Shown here one piece after another: positions 33,063 through 44,229 of a DNA stretch of 64,000 nt. Within the stretch, counting starts at the first letter, position 1. Every line of letters begins with the position of its first letter. Source of the stretch: Rhabdophis nuchalis (Eukaryota; Chordata; Lepidosauria; Squamata; Natricidae). The stretch is taken from positions 101,231,875 through 101,295,874 of the forward strand of contig CM077644.1 of NCBI GenBank assembly GCA_039707465.1, written 5' to 3'. A model generated the notes under the pieces. The model saw nothing but the letters and a program-made list of their open reading frames with translations. It made no database searches and had not been told where the DNA came from. Both the position numbers and the translations under genes were made by a program.

Positions 33063-34590
33063 ATCCTTTCAAGGAGAGCTTCCAGTATCATGTTTCAGTT
33101 AGTAGCATACTGACACATATAGTATCAGTATAATACCACATATAATACAGACACTGTATGTTGTCAAGGGCAGTCTCACGAAGAGCAATATGCGGTAGCC
33201 AAGCCAGAATGCAACTAAGCTATGGGTTAAATATTGCCAATTCTGACCAAAAGTTCTACCTGGCATAACTGAACACAACCAAACCACCAGAGAATATAGA
33301 GATAAATGAGTCAAGGAGCAGTCTAACACTGCTGATCTGAACTTCCAGGAGGAGTGCAAACCCAACCAGAATAGACTTTGTTTCCTACTGACCAACAGCA
33401 GCTAACTTATAAAAACCACAATGACACATTTTCTATCAGTAACAGCACAAACACTGGGACTGGGACTAACCACAACCTCAATACATGCATGCTTGAGACT
33501 GTTTTTTCTATCCATTGTAAGAGTTTATAAACTACTGTAAGTCTGACAAACTGGTAGAAACTTTGCTTCTGGTAGAAAAAAATTAATAATGCAGTATAAA
33601 TGACAGGAAATAGAACTTCAAGATCATTACTTTCTCAAATTGCCCTTGGCTAAAAGTGGAAGCAAATAAGATGCATGATGATATTTTTCCTAATACTAAA
33701 AAGACGATGAAAGTAGTTTGTTTTGTAACCTTCTATTTAGAGAATGGGTTCTAAGGGTAAGGTTTAAAATATAAATAATTAAGGCAGGAAATAAACAATT
33801 TCTTTAAGGGACTCAATGAAATAAAGGTCCTCTCTCCAGGCCACTTGTTAGATATGTGTGTGTTTGTGTGTGTTTGTATGTGTGTTGTTATATAAATAAG
33901 AAAAAAGAGAAGCCATCAAAAGACAAAATGAAGAAAAATTGATAGTGTGAAAGCTTGTGTGTAGAGTACACATGGGATCTTATGAAAAAACACAAAGATT
34001 TTAAAGATCTGTTTTAAATCATTTGTCCAAAAATGTCACTTGAAAAAAAATAGTGGCCTGCTTCTTTCCCCCCAAAATCTCTGTTGTTGTGTCAATTTTT
34101 CAGCCACAGTAATTTCCCCCACTTAAGTAACATTGAAATATGAACTTTTGTTTCCAGGGTGTTGTGAAGCCATCCGGAACTGAACAATAGGAATTAATTC
34201 CTTTTCTTATTTGCATCGATGTAATGCTTTAAGAACTATGGGCAATAAACCAACAGCAAGATGCATTATAAAGAACTGTTGACAGCCTAACTAGGTATTG
34301 CCATCAGAGATAATAATATGTGTCAATTTATTTACAACATTGCCAGCACAATCAGAAAAAAATGTTACTAGATAGCATACTATTACAGTAGACTACAGCC
34401 CTATAAATGATGTTCAGTCCTTGATTATTTGCCAAAATAGATCTAAATGGAATTCTGTGCTACAAAATATACCAGTGGGATTTTGCCAAGTCTAATTCCA
34501 AATCATTTTTTTTCAGTTTTCAAGCTTTCCACAAGGATAGACCATACTTAGCATAAGAGCTTTATTCTAACTTTATGAGAATCTTTTACA
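33063..34590. other. Intronic sequence, nothing recognised
   Basis: AT-rich with a short GT-rich stretch near 33857. No supported gene or repeat. Confidence 0.5.
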
Positions 34591-34790
34591 GGTAGTCCTT
34601 ATTAAGAACATTCAAGGTTATGGCCGCTGCATACGGCCCCATGGTCACATTATTACGGTTTGGAAGTTGCCAACTGACTTGCACTTATAGCCGTTTACAG
34701 CATCCCAGAGTCATGTGATCATGATTTTTGATGTTTTTTGTTAGTTTTCAGTATTTACTTTTCGTTTCCAACAAAAAGCAGCCATTGAGT
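34591..34790 (-). mobile_element. CAGGTAGTCC-family TA MITE, partial
   Basis: Starts TTA-CAGGTAGTCCTTATT and keeps the CATCCCAGAGTCATGTGATC block; the remainder has decayed. Confidence 0.7.
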
Positions 34791-34794
34791 ATAA

Positions 34795-35890
34795 TAGAAT
34801 AGAATTATTTATTGGCCAAGTGTGATTGGACACACAAGGAATTTGTCTTTGGTGCATATGCTTTCAGTGTACGTATTCATCAAGAATTGTAAGATACAAC
34901 ACTTAGTTATGTCATAGGTTACTAATAAGAAATCAAATCATACTAGGAAACAAATAAAACAATATAAATCATAGAGATACAAGCAACAAGGTTATAGTCA
35001 TAAGTGGGAATAGATAGATGATAGAAAGAATGAGAAGAATAATAGTAATACAGTCTTAGTAAATAATTTGATTTGATTTGATTTTTTGATTTTATTCGCA
35101 TTCATAACCCGCACCCATCTCACCACAAAGGGAATCGGGGTGGCGCACAGGGAATATAAAATATAAATACATATATACAAGAATAATATTCATGTAAAAC
35201 TAAATTAAATTAACCCACCCTGCACTAAAACCAATTAAAACCCATGAATTAAAACTTTGATAACTAAAAGCAGTGCAGTGTCGAGAAAAATCATGCCAGG
35301 CCGGCTAGGTGGAAGAAGTGCATTTTTAAATGCTGGCGGAACAGGCGGAGGTCCGAGATGACACGGAGTTCGGGAGGTAGGTCGTTCCAGAGGGTTGGGC
35401 CCGCCACAAAGAAGGCTATTCCCCTGGGCATTGCCAACCGACATTGCCCGGTTGATGGCACCCGGAGCAGACCCTCTCTGTGAGAGCGAATTGGTCGTAG
35501 GGACGTATGGGGCAGCAGACGGTCTCGTAGGTAGCTAGGCCCCATGCCATGGAGCAGTGTTGTGAAAATTAGTTGTTTAACAGAGTGATAGCATTTGGGG
35601 AAAAACTGTCCTGTGTCTAGTTGTTCTATTGTGCAGGGCCCTATAGCATCATTTTGAAGGTAGGAGTTGAAACAATTTATGTCCAGGATGTGAAGGGTCT
35701 GTAGATATTTTCACAGCTCTCTTTTTGACTCGTGCAGTATACAGGTCCTAAATGGAAGGCAGGTTGGTAGCAATTGTTTTTTCTGCAGTTCTAATTATCC
35801 GTTGAAGTCTGTGTCTGTTTTGTTTGGTTGCAGAGCCAAACCAGACAGTTATAGAGATGCAGATGACAGACTCAATAATTCCTCCATAAG
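34795..35890 (-). mobile_element. Rex1-like LINE 3' region, split by L2
   Basis: Minus strand: RT C-terminal sequence GIIESVICISITVWFGSA near 35835-35885, then a 3'UTR ending at ATTGGCCAAGTGTGATTGG and a TAGAATAGAAT tail near 34795 (plus-strand wording). An L2 insertion occupies about 35070-35550. The IIESVxxxSITVWFG signature is typical of Rex1/Babar-like vertebrate LINEs. The clade name is tentative. Confidence 0.7.
35070..35550 (-). mobile_element. L2 LINE, 5'-truncated, inside Rex1-like LINE
   Basis: The minus strand encodes the L2 C-terminus (LRDRLLPHTSLRPIRSHRE, LWNDLPPELRVISDLRLFRQ) to the normal stop, followed by the GGGCGG-type 3'UTR and an A-rich tail at about 35070. It is flanked by the two halves of the Rex1-like element. 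Confidence 0.88.
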
Positions 35891-36060
35891 GGATTCATTT
35901 AATGACCATGGCATTCATTTAATGGCCATGGAGTTTGCTTTAATAATTGATCCAAAAAAGGTCATAAAATCAGGCACAGTTGCATATAGTGACCACTTCA
36001 TGACCATGACAGTCTCATCACACATCCAGGCTCAATTACAGTCATACGTCTACCTGTACC
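35891..36060. mobile_element. Decayed CAGGTAGTCC-family MITE remnant
   Basis: Resembles the family only in scattered motifs (GATTCATTTAATGACC, AAAAGGTCATAAAATC, CTACCTGTA). Low confidence. Confidence 0.4.
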
Positions 36061-36344
36061 ATTTACTGGATCAGATACTGATCTTTACCTTTTCCAATGA
36101 AGATGGACTAGAATAACGAGACCTAGATATTTTATGAAGGAATAACTGAATAACTCTTTTGGCCACAACTTCAATTAGCTACAATATTACATAAATATAA
36201 ACTAACATTACTTGATCTAGTCTCCTCCAGATACTTGCAATTCTGAATGGGCAATGTCGGGGAAGTATGGTTTAAACACATTTACTACATAACACGTATC
36301 ATGGCCCAGTAACTGAAAACAGGAATTGGCACTGTAGCATAAAA

Positions 36345-36650
36345 CAATAGAATAGAATAGAATTCTTGATTGGCCGAGTGTGATTGGACACACAAGGAAT
36401 TTGTCCCCGGTGGATCAGTCTTAGTGTACATACAGACAACAACAAAGTGATAAGTCATAGATCATAAATCGTAAGATACAAACAGCAATTGTTAAATCAT
36501 AATATACCAATAAGAAAAGGTAGTAGGAAAGATGAGAGGTGAGGAAGATGAGAAAGTGAGAAGGTGACAGGGATAAATGCAATACATGGGCATAAGACAT
36601 TGCTGTGGGAGTTAGATGTTTAGCAGAGTGATGGCATGAGGGAAGATAAC
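36345..36650 (-). mobile_element. Rex1-like LINE 3'UTR copy
   Basis: Second copy of the 3'UTR: TAGAATAGAATTC tail, GATTGGCCGAGTGTGATTGG, CACACAAGGAATTTGTCC and a TTTAGCAGAGTGATGGCAT segment, parallel to 34795-35060. Confidence 0.75.
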
Positions 36651-36651
36651 A

Positions 36652-36860
36652 GAGGGATCCTTCAAGATGCAGGCCTTGGTATAGAAAGAAAAGAGTAATG
36701 GAGAGGGCACACAGCCCTAGGGGGTCTCCTATGCTAACTGCACTGATATTCAAAGTGATTCTACCTAACTTCCCCTGCTGCTTCCTATCTATCAGAAAGT
36801 TTATAATCCATCTACAAGTGTGGTCAGGCACAGCTAGTTGAGTCAGCATAAACAACTGTT
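36652..36860 (-). pseudogene. Rex1-like RT fragment (motif B region)
   Basis: The minus strand reads VPDHTCRWIINFLIDRKQQG, KLGRITLN, then SIGDPLGLCALSITLF, a degraded version of the Rex1-type RT block before motif C (normally with a PQGCVLSPLLF-like motif). It adjoins the 3'UTR copy just below it, but the intervening RT is deleted. Confidence 0.65.
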
Positions 36861-37084
36861 CCCTCTCCCATCTGCAATATTATTCCTTCACATAAAACCT
36901 ATTTCTTTCTCTCTCTGAGAATGAAGAGATTTGGGATGAAACCCAATATTTCTTACCTTCCTTATAACACAGATTTTCTGCTATAAAAGCTACGGTTGTA
37001 GGAGACACTGGATATTTGATGCTACTCCTTCAGCAATGAGCCTCCATCAGTATGCTCAGTTAGGCAAGGAATGATAATGAATGA

Positions 37085-37873
37085 TCTTGGCCTCATGATC
37101 TTGGCCTCAATTGTGAAAAAAGTAAGGTCCTACATATAGGCAAGAAAAACCAAATGCACAAGTACAGTATAGGTGGTACCTTGCTCAATAGTAGCAACTG
37201 TGAGAGGGATCTCGGAATCCTAGTGGACAACCATTTAAATATGAGCCAGCAGTGTGCAGCAGCTGCCAAAAAAGCCAACACAGTTCTAGGCTGCATCAAC
37301 AGAGGGATAGAATCTAGATCGCGTGAAGTGTTAATGCCACTGTATAGTGCCTTGGTAAGGCCACACTTGGAATACTGCATACAGTTTTGGTCGCCACGAT
37401 GTAGAAAAGACGTGGAGACTCTGGAAAGAGTGCAAAGAAGAGCAACCAAGATGATTAGAGGACTGGAGACTAAGACATATGAAGAACGGCTGCAGGAACT
37501 GGGTATGTCTAGTTTGATGAAGAGAAGGACCAGGGGAGACATGATAGCAGTGTTCCGATATCTCAGAGGGTGCCACAAAGAAGAGGGAGTCAAACTTTTC
37601 TCCAAGACACCTGGGGGCAGGACAAGGAGCAATGGGTGGAAACTAACCAAGGAGAGAAGCAACTTAGAACTAAGGAGAAATTTCCTAACAGTAAGAACAA
37701 TTAACCTCTGGAACAGCTTGCCTCCAGCAGTTGTGAATGCCCCAACCCTGGAAGTCTTTAAAAAGATGTTAGACAGCCATTTGTCTGAAATGGTATAAGA
37801 TTCCTGCCCATGCAGGGGGTTGGACTAGAAGACCTACAAGGTCCCTTCCAACTCTGCTATTGTATTGTATTGT
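37085..37873 (+). mobile_element. CR1 LINE, 5'-truncated, well preserved
   Basis: A 214-residue open C-terminal pol segment at 37154-37798 ([70 protein letters not shown]), then the canonical 3' end GTTGGACTAGAAGACC, AGGTCCCTTCCAACTC and a terminal (TTGTA) repeat. No frameshift. Confidence 0.95.
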
Positions 37874-38100
37874 ATGACAAAAGGCCATATAATGCCCAAA
37901 TGTCGACTGAAATTTGCTTTCAGCTCTGGAGAGTTCAGAATTGCTATTCTTCTTCCTTAATATATCATTTTAATTTTTTTTATTCCTGTACGTCATATAC
38001 CGTATTTATTCGAGTATAATGCGCAAAATTTTGTACCCAAAAAAGAACTCAAAGTTTGGGTGCGCATTATAAACGAGTGTTCGGGTTTCTGCGCGGCGGC

Positions 38101-38978
38101 GGCGGCGGGGGTAGAAGCGGAGCCAGAAAGAGACGCGGGGGGAGAAGCGGAGGCAGAAAGAGACGCGGGGGGAGAAGCGGAGGCAGAAAGAGACGCGGGG
38201 GGAGAAGCGGAGGCAGAAAGAGACGCGGGGGGAGAAGCGGAGCCAGAAAGAGACGCGGGGGGAGAAGCGGAGCCAGAAAGAGACGCGGGGGGAGAAGCGG
38301 AGCCAGAAAGAGACGCGGGGGGAGAAGCGGAGGCAGAAAGAGACGCGGGGGGAGAAGCGGAGCCAGAAAGAGACGCGGGGGGAGAAGCGGAGCCAGAAAG
38401 AGACGCGGGGGGAGAAGCGGAGGCAGAAAGAGACGCGGGGGGAGAAGCGGAGCCAGAAAGAGACGCGGGGGGAGAAGCGGAGGCAGAAAGAGACGCGGGG
38501 GGAGAAGCGGAGGCAGAAAGAGACGCGGGGGGAGAAGCGGAGGCAGAAAGAGACGCGGGGGGAGAAGCGGAGGCAGAAAGAGACGCGGGGGGAGAAGCGG
38601 AGGCAGAAAGAGACGCGGGGGGAGAAGCGGAGGCAGAAAGAGACGCGGTGGGAGAAGCGGAGGCAGAAAGAGACGCGGGGGGAGAAGCGGAGGCAGAAAG
38701 AGACGCGGGGGGAGAAGCGGAGGCAGAAAGAGACGCGGGGGGAGAAGCGGAGCCAGAAAGAGACGCGGGGGGAGAAGCGGAGCCAGAAAGAGACGCGGGG
38801 GGAGAAGCGGAGCCAGAAAGAGACGCGGGGGGAGAAGCGGAGCCAGAAAGAGACGCGGGGGGAGAAGCGGAGCCAGAAAGAGACGCGGGGGGAGAAGCGG
38901 AGCCAGAAAGAGACGCGGGGGGAGAAGCGGAGCCAGAAAGAGACGCGGGGGGAAAAGCGGAGCCAGAAAGAGACGCGG
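38101..38978. repeat. 30-bp GC-rich minisatellite, about 29 units
   Basis: 28 full units at 38131-38970 plus partial units at both ends. Unit: AGACGCGGGG GGAGAAGCGG AGsCAGAAAG, where s is C or G. Copies differ almost only at that site and form blocks (mostly G in the middle, a run of C at the right). Each unit has three CpGs and a G6 run. Because 30 is a multiple of 3, several frames stay open over 300 codons; these are not genes. Confidence 0.97.
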
Positions 38979-39040
38979 TTAGGGTGGAACGGCATCGCTC
39001 CATCGCCCCTCAGCTGCGGAGCCCGGCCGTCATGCTTTAT

Positions 39041-39073
39041 AAAAATCGGTATAAAAATTTTATACCGATTTTT
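39041..39073. repeat. 33-nt palindrome in MITE right arm
   Basis: Two 16-nt arms (AAAAATCGGTATAAAA and its exact complement) around a single A, inside the element at 38000. Confidence 0.9.
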
Positions 39074-39169
39074 AATCGAAAATTAGGGGGTGTGCATTAT
39101 ACATGTGTGCGCGGTATAGTCGAATAAATACAGTATTTAACTATTTTAGGTACATTTAATTCTCTATTG

Positions 39170-39354
39170 CAGTGGTTCTCAAACTGTGGTCCGTGGACCC
39201 CTGAGAGGCTGCAATGTCATCACACATCTATGAAGGCTTGAAGAAATGGTATGTTTATATCTTGAGTTAAATCCTGCGGGTCTGTGGCCATGATCCGTGG
39301 CCACAAAAGTTATTTAAAGGGGGCCCATAGTGAACAAAAGGTTGAGAACCACTG
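39170..39354. mobile_element. hAT MITE, family E (CAGTGGTTCTCAA ends)
   Basis: 185 bp, CAGTGGTTCTCAAACTG ... GGTTGAGAACCACTG, with the 8-bp duplication CTCTATTG / CTTTATTG (one mismatch). End sequence is MER20/SPIN-like. Confidence 0.9.
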
Positions 39355-39639
39355 CTTTATTGTATCTTTTCCCCCCACATCTGAATTCTCATTCTGTTAT
39401 GCTTTTTTCTTTCAGATATTTTCTCCCATTCCATTTCTTCATTATTGTTATCATTCATAAGAATTACCCACTATTATACCATTATATTACCTGTTGCTCC
39501 CCAAGCTTAAAATAATGTAATGTTTAACTTACACTATACAGAGACACAAAGTGCTATGGCCTACTTTTAAGTAAGCATTTTTTTTTTGTTTCTCACACAT
39601 GCATGATTACATTGCATACACATTTTATACACTTTGGGA

Positions 39640-39960
39640 TGCAGTTAAAGATATTGAGCTTGTCAGCTAGAGAGGTGAAAGACCGGGTTCAAGACCCAAG
39701 CACTGTGTGATGGAGTGAGCTCCCATTACTTGCCCCAGCTCCTGCCAGTCCAGCAGTTCAATGCATGCAAACGGGAGTAGATAAATAGATACCGCTTTAG
39801 TGAAAAGATAAGGAAGCGTTCCATGCGCCTCAACATATAGTCATGCTGGCCACATACTACACAATGTCTTCAGATAATGCTGGCTCTCTCGCTTTAGAAA
39901 TGGAGATGAGCACTGCTCCCTAGAGGTGGCCACAACTGGGGGAAACCTTTATCTTTACTT
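39640..39960 (+). mobile_element. Sauria-type tRNA-SINE
   Basis: 321 bp between perfect 17-bp target duplications TTTTATACACTTTGGGA (39623-39639, 39961-39977). The tRNA-related head has box B GGGTTCAAGACCC. The body has GCAAACGGGAGTAGATAAAT, AGAAATGGAGATGAGCAC and a 3' end GGGGGAAACCTTTATCTTTA typical of Sauria SINEs, which use the BovB/RTE machinery. No BovB copy was seen in the window. Confidence 0.92.
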
Positions 39961-39977
39961 TTTTATACACTTTGGGA

Positions 39978-40326
39978 CAGTGGTGGTTTGCTAACCAGGT
40001 TACTACATGGGGCCAGCCTGGAAATATAAAAGAACCGGCCCGTGGTGCCTCTGGTGGCCAAAACAGGTGTGCCCACCCTCATTTTTGGCCTCCATAGCAT
40101 CCAGCAGCACTCTGCTGAGCAAAAACAGTGTTTGGAGGCCTCTCAAGTTTGAGTCAGTAAAGTGCTGTAGGAGGCAATTCAGGTGGAAAACTGAGCAGAG
40201 GGTTTTGGCTGGCAGGGTGCTGCAGGAGGCATACGTCCCATCTCCCGCCCCGCACCCCGCCAGCCTGCAGCAGAAAACTATAGTGCTGATCCAGCCCTGG
40301 AAGAAATCCAGTTTGACACCCCTAGT
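39978..40326. mobile_element. Probable hAT-derived composite
   Basis: Begins CAGTGGTGGTTTGC right after the SINE target duplication and ends near CAGTTTGACACCCCTAG, which looks like the end of a different hAT family. No matching target duplication was found. Confidence 0.4.
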
Positions 40327-40801
40327 ACAAGATAACAGGGTTTGTTTCTAGCTCAATACACTTCTGAAATGGTCAAAACAATCTGCTTTGAGATTGAAGC
40401 AACTGTTTGGATTTCAAGACAGGGCATGCACTGAATAAGAGACATTTCAATGCTGGACACCCCTAACCAAATAAGGGTGGCTTAGAGCACTGAACAACTT
40501 TTTTCCTAAACAATATGCTAGGAAACGCTTGATTCCTACATTTGTGTATAGAAATAGGACAGCATGTGTCTTTCCTGTTCCTAAAACATACTGAACAGAT
40601 AGCTGTCTAGCTTCTGCTTAAATACATCCAGTTACCACTTCTCCAGATAACCCAGTTATGCTGCTCTGAACATTCAGATTTTCCCCCCTAACATTCAGTT
40701 AGAAATTGCCTTCCTGTAGTTTAAAATTTTTCATTTCACGTTCCACATTCTGTAACAATAAAGAGCAGATCTTGGGCTTTTTTCAACTGTCATTTCTAGT
40801 A

Positions 40802-41249
40802 CAGTGGTACCTCAGTTCACGAACGCCTCTGTTCACGAACAACTCGGTTCACGAACAGAAAAGTTCATAAAAATATGCTCCGGTTCACAAACTCCGCTTC
40901 GGTTCACGAACAGAAAAGTTCATAAAAATATGGTCTGGTTCACGAACTCCGCTTCTGTTCACGAACTCCGCCTCGGTTCACGAACAGAAAAATTCATAAA
41001 AATATGGTCTGGTTCACGAACTCCGCTTCTGTTCACGAACTCCGCCTCGGTTCACGAACTCCGCCTCGGTTCACAACCAATTTGGTTCGCGACCAGAGTC
41101 AGTTCAAGAATTAAAACCAAAAGAAAGATCAGAACGGATTAACTGGATTTACATTAAACCCTATGGGAAACTGTGCCTCGGTTCACAACCAATTCGGTTC
41201 GCGACCAGAGTCAGTTCACGAATTAAGTTCATGAACCGAGGTACCACTG
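40802..41249. mobile_element. Pogo/Tigger-like MITE with tandem interior
   Basis: 448 bp, TA-CAGTGGTACCTCAGTTCA ... TGAACCGAGGTACCACTG-TA. The interior repeats a GGTTCACGAACTCCGCTT / CACGAACAGAAAAGTTCATA unit several times. The 112-codon ORF is a product of the repeat. Confidence 0.9.
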
Positions 41250-43157
41250 TATTTGAAAAGTGATATCATATCCCTCCAGTCTTCTCAAGATGTAACCTAC
41301 CCAGCTCCTTCACTACCTCTCCCCTGTCATCCTTCTGTCTTCCTTGTCTGAATCCTTAAATTATGGTACCCAAAACTGAATGGTATATTGAAGTTAGTGT
41401 CTAATAAACATCAAATAAAGGAGCCATGAAATAAAGGGGAGCCAAAATGCCTACAACTGAATTTGCTTTCTGCAACCATATCACACTTCTGATCCATATT
41501 TAGTTTGAAATCAATTTTAATGTTACGTCATTCCAAAGACACCCCCAGTATAATTCATATGGTTAGGCAATTTTTCCCCTCAGGAAGACTTTTTTTCATT
41601 TAATTTCTTGTACTTAAATCACAAAGTGAATACATGGCAGGTGTTTTCCCCCACTCTTCAGAATTAATGATAAAGTATGTCAAAGGGCATCCAGTAAATT
41701 CAACGTTTGCTTTTATTATATAAAATGAAAATAAATTCCAATACTGGCCGCACAGTCTTAAGAAACCTAAAGACTCCTGCTAAGCAGATTTGTATAGCAA
41801 AACTCTGAACAATCATTAGATGATTGTAAAGCTGGGGCTCTGTGTATTTTTCCTGCCATCTACCATCATCTATATTTTTGAGAGCAGATGTAATACCCCT
41901 GTATTAAGAAAAACAGTAATCCTAAAAAGCTCTTTAGAGAAAGAAGTTCGTTTTTTTTAAAGCTGCTTCAGAACTTTGAAAAAAGTGAAATGGCTTTAAT
42001 TCATATTCTAAAGAAGTCTTCTTCAATTCACTGCTATCCTCAAAAGCCAGATAATGCACATCTAGAAATCAGTAGATTGGAGAAACCTGCTCTAAAAAAA
42101 AATCAGATTAGCTACAGGTGATCACTTACCTGGCTCCCTGGTCTAGAAAAAATATAAAATGTCATCAGGTGACCAGGACTGATAAGAAATCTCTCTTTAT
42201 AGTTCAAGTTCAGTAGAAGATTGTCTTTAAAAAATATTCATTCTCTTTTACACTGAATGAGATTTTTTATAACATATGAAATAAGTGCTTATATAATACA
42301 TTAAACTGTAAATTAACCACACAAATTTGGTTATAACACACTAGGCTAAGCCAATTCTGGTACACATCCATTGTTGCTATTGTGATTTATCCATAGCTTG
42401 CATCTTCAGACAATAAAATCTTAAAATCACATTAAAATAAGCCATAATGGAATTGTTTAATTTTAGATTAGCATATTTCACAAATCTATTTTATAAAACC
42501 AGGATTAAACTATGGCTTTACACCTGTATAGTATTAAACAATGACAATATATGAACCAATTTAAAAAAAACACCATTAGTCTTGCAATCATGGCCTGTAA
42601 AAATATGGAACAATATTTTCACTAAAGTTACAAATAAAGCAAAACACACTGTGAAAGTTAAAATAACTGCAACTATTTAAGCAAACTACCTTTGAGCAAA
42701 AACTATGCCAAGTGTATATCACTTTAAAAATAGGCAAGAAACTACCAGAATTTCTTAACTAGGGTGGCTTAGATAATGTGTATTGGCCTGAATGTCTAAT
42801 ATCATCTAGCAGCTGAAAGAATATTACTTATCAATGCAATATTTTAAAAAGTTGCCTTTCCACCATGTAACAGGATGTAAATATTTCAACAGGCTTTCCA
42901 AAACAATTCAAACATACTCAATACTGATAACTAAATACTTTGTTTTGTTTTTGCAAATAAGATTAGAATTCCAGTCTGTATCAGTAAACCATTTACATAG
43001 GTCTCAATAAAATAAATGGTTTTAATAATCAGATATTTAAAAATATCACACACAACTGAATATATGAACATAGGCTATGAAAATAGCAATGAAACATAAA
43101 GAAGTTATCACGTTATAAATCTTTGCTTACAGAACATACAGAACAAATCACATAGAA
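41250..43157. other. Intronic sequence, nothing recognised
   Basis: Long AT-rich block without recognised repeats, unusually TE-poor for this window. Confidence 0.5.
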
Positions 43158-43350
43158 CAGGGGTCACCAATCTTTCGGACCTCAGGGACCACTAAATTCA
43201 TAATTTCAAATCCCACAGACCACTAATATGAATTTTTTTAAAAAGATAAATAGCATTTAGTGCAGTATCAGAAATGTAAATAATTTTTCTGTGGAGAGAG
43301 AGGGAAAGAGAGAGATGTTTACTCAGAAGTCTAACTGAATTTACTCACAC
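43158..43350. mobile_element. Possible hAT fragment
   Basis: Left end CAGGGGTCACCAATCTTTCG and the GACCACTAA motif twice. ACATAGAA occurs at 43150-43157 and 43351-43358 like a target duplication, but the right end does not match the left. Confidence 0.4.
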
Positions 43351-43806
43351 ACATAGAAGAAAATTGTTGTACGAAACAGGAGTTCAAAGATATGCTTCAA
43401 ATATGGTTACATTGGACATAATTGGAAATTAACATGCTAAAGTTGCAATATAAGTGGTCCACTGTTGAGAACACTTTAGATGGCATATTTTCAGCAGTTG
43501 ATATCTCCAAATGGATCAATATGAAAATGTTTCTTAAAATGCCCAGATACGTTTTATATTTTTCAACTGAACTATCAATACAACTTTTCTCTTTTTCCCC
43601 CCTAATTTTTGCAATAGGCATCACTTTAAGTCACAGGAATATTATAATTTAAATGGTAAATAAGCAAGCTTGTAACCTTACAGTAGATCATACAAATAAA
43701 GGCATTTTACTGAGAGAATATATGTATGGTATATGAAGAGCTAGAGAAATGGTTAAGAGACTGATTGAGACTGTTTCCTCTTCCAAGGTTATTAAAAATA
43801 AAAGTA

Positions 43807-44184
43807 TAGGTAGTCCTTGGCTTGCCACCACAACTGAGGTCAAAATTTATGTTGCTAACTGAAACATTTGTTAAGTGAGTTTGCTCCATTTTATAACCTT
43901 TCTTGCCCCAGTTGTTAAGTGAAACACTATAGTTGTTAAATTAGTCAAAGTGTTGTTAAGTGAATCTGGCTTTCAGAGAAGGCCACAAAAGGGGATCATG
44001 TGACCCCAAGACATTGCAGCCATCATAAATATGAGTAATTGCCAAGTATCTGAATTTTGATCCCATTACCATAGGGATGCTACAATGGTCGTAAGTGTGA
44101 AAACTGGTCATAAGTCACTTTTTTCAGTGCTGTTGTGACTTTGAACGGACACTAAATAAACTGTTGTAAGTCAAGGACTACCTG
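43807..44184 (+). mobile_element. CAGGTAGTCC-family TA MITE, full length
   Basis: 378 bp, TA-TAGGTAGTCCTTGGC ... GTCAAGGACTACCTG-TA. It is followed at 44185-44222 by a 38-bp segment that is also next to the copy at 27106. Confidence 0.88.
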
Positions 44185-44229
44185 TAGATGGCCTTCAGTC
44201 ATGAGTAAACAACTTGTAGCTACATACGA

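Larger units (their letters stand above)
38000..39133. mobile_element. TA-flanked MITE carrying a minisatellite
   Basis: Terminal inverted repeats of about 26 bp (CCGTATTTATTCGAGTATAA at the left; the right end reads TTCGAATAAATACAG-like with a few mismatches), TA on both sides (37998-37999, 39134-39135), and subterminal GTGCGCATTATA / GTGTGCATTATA motifs. TA targets and end sequence fit the Tc1/mariner superfamily. Without the tandem array the element would be about 265 bp. Confidence 0.9.

Noticed and set aside
38131..38970. Regular 30-bp repeats resembling a CRISPR array
   Set aside because: Units are head-to-tail without spacers, in a vertebrate intron, with no cas genes.
38056..39127. 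ORFs of 300 to 355 codons in several frames on both strands (for example an RDAGGEAEPE repeat protein)
   Set aside because: They exist only because the minisatellite unit is 30 bp, a multiple of three, and has no stop in these frames. The array sits inside a non-coding MITE.
40804..41142. 112-codon ORF with FTNSASVHE-like repeats
   Set aside because: Product of the tandem modules inside the pogo-like MITE.
43422..43652. 76-codon ORF (plus) and 75-codon ORF (minus)
   Set aside because: Short, AT-rich, mutually overlapping, with no domain or splice context; at most a decayed hAT transposase remnant, which I could not support.
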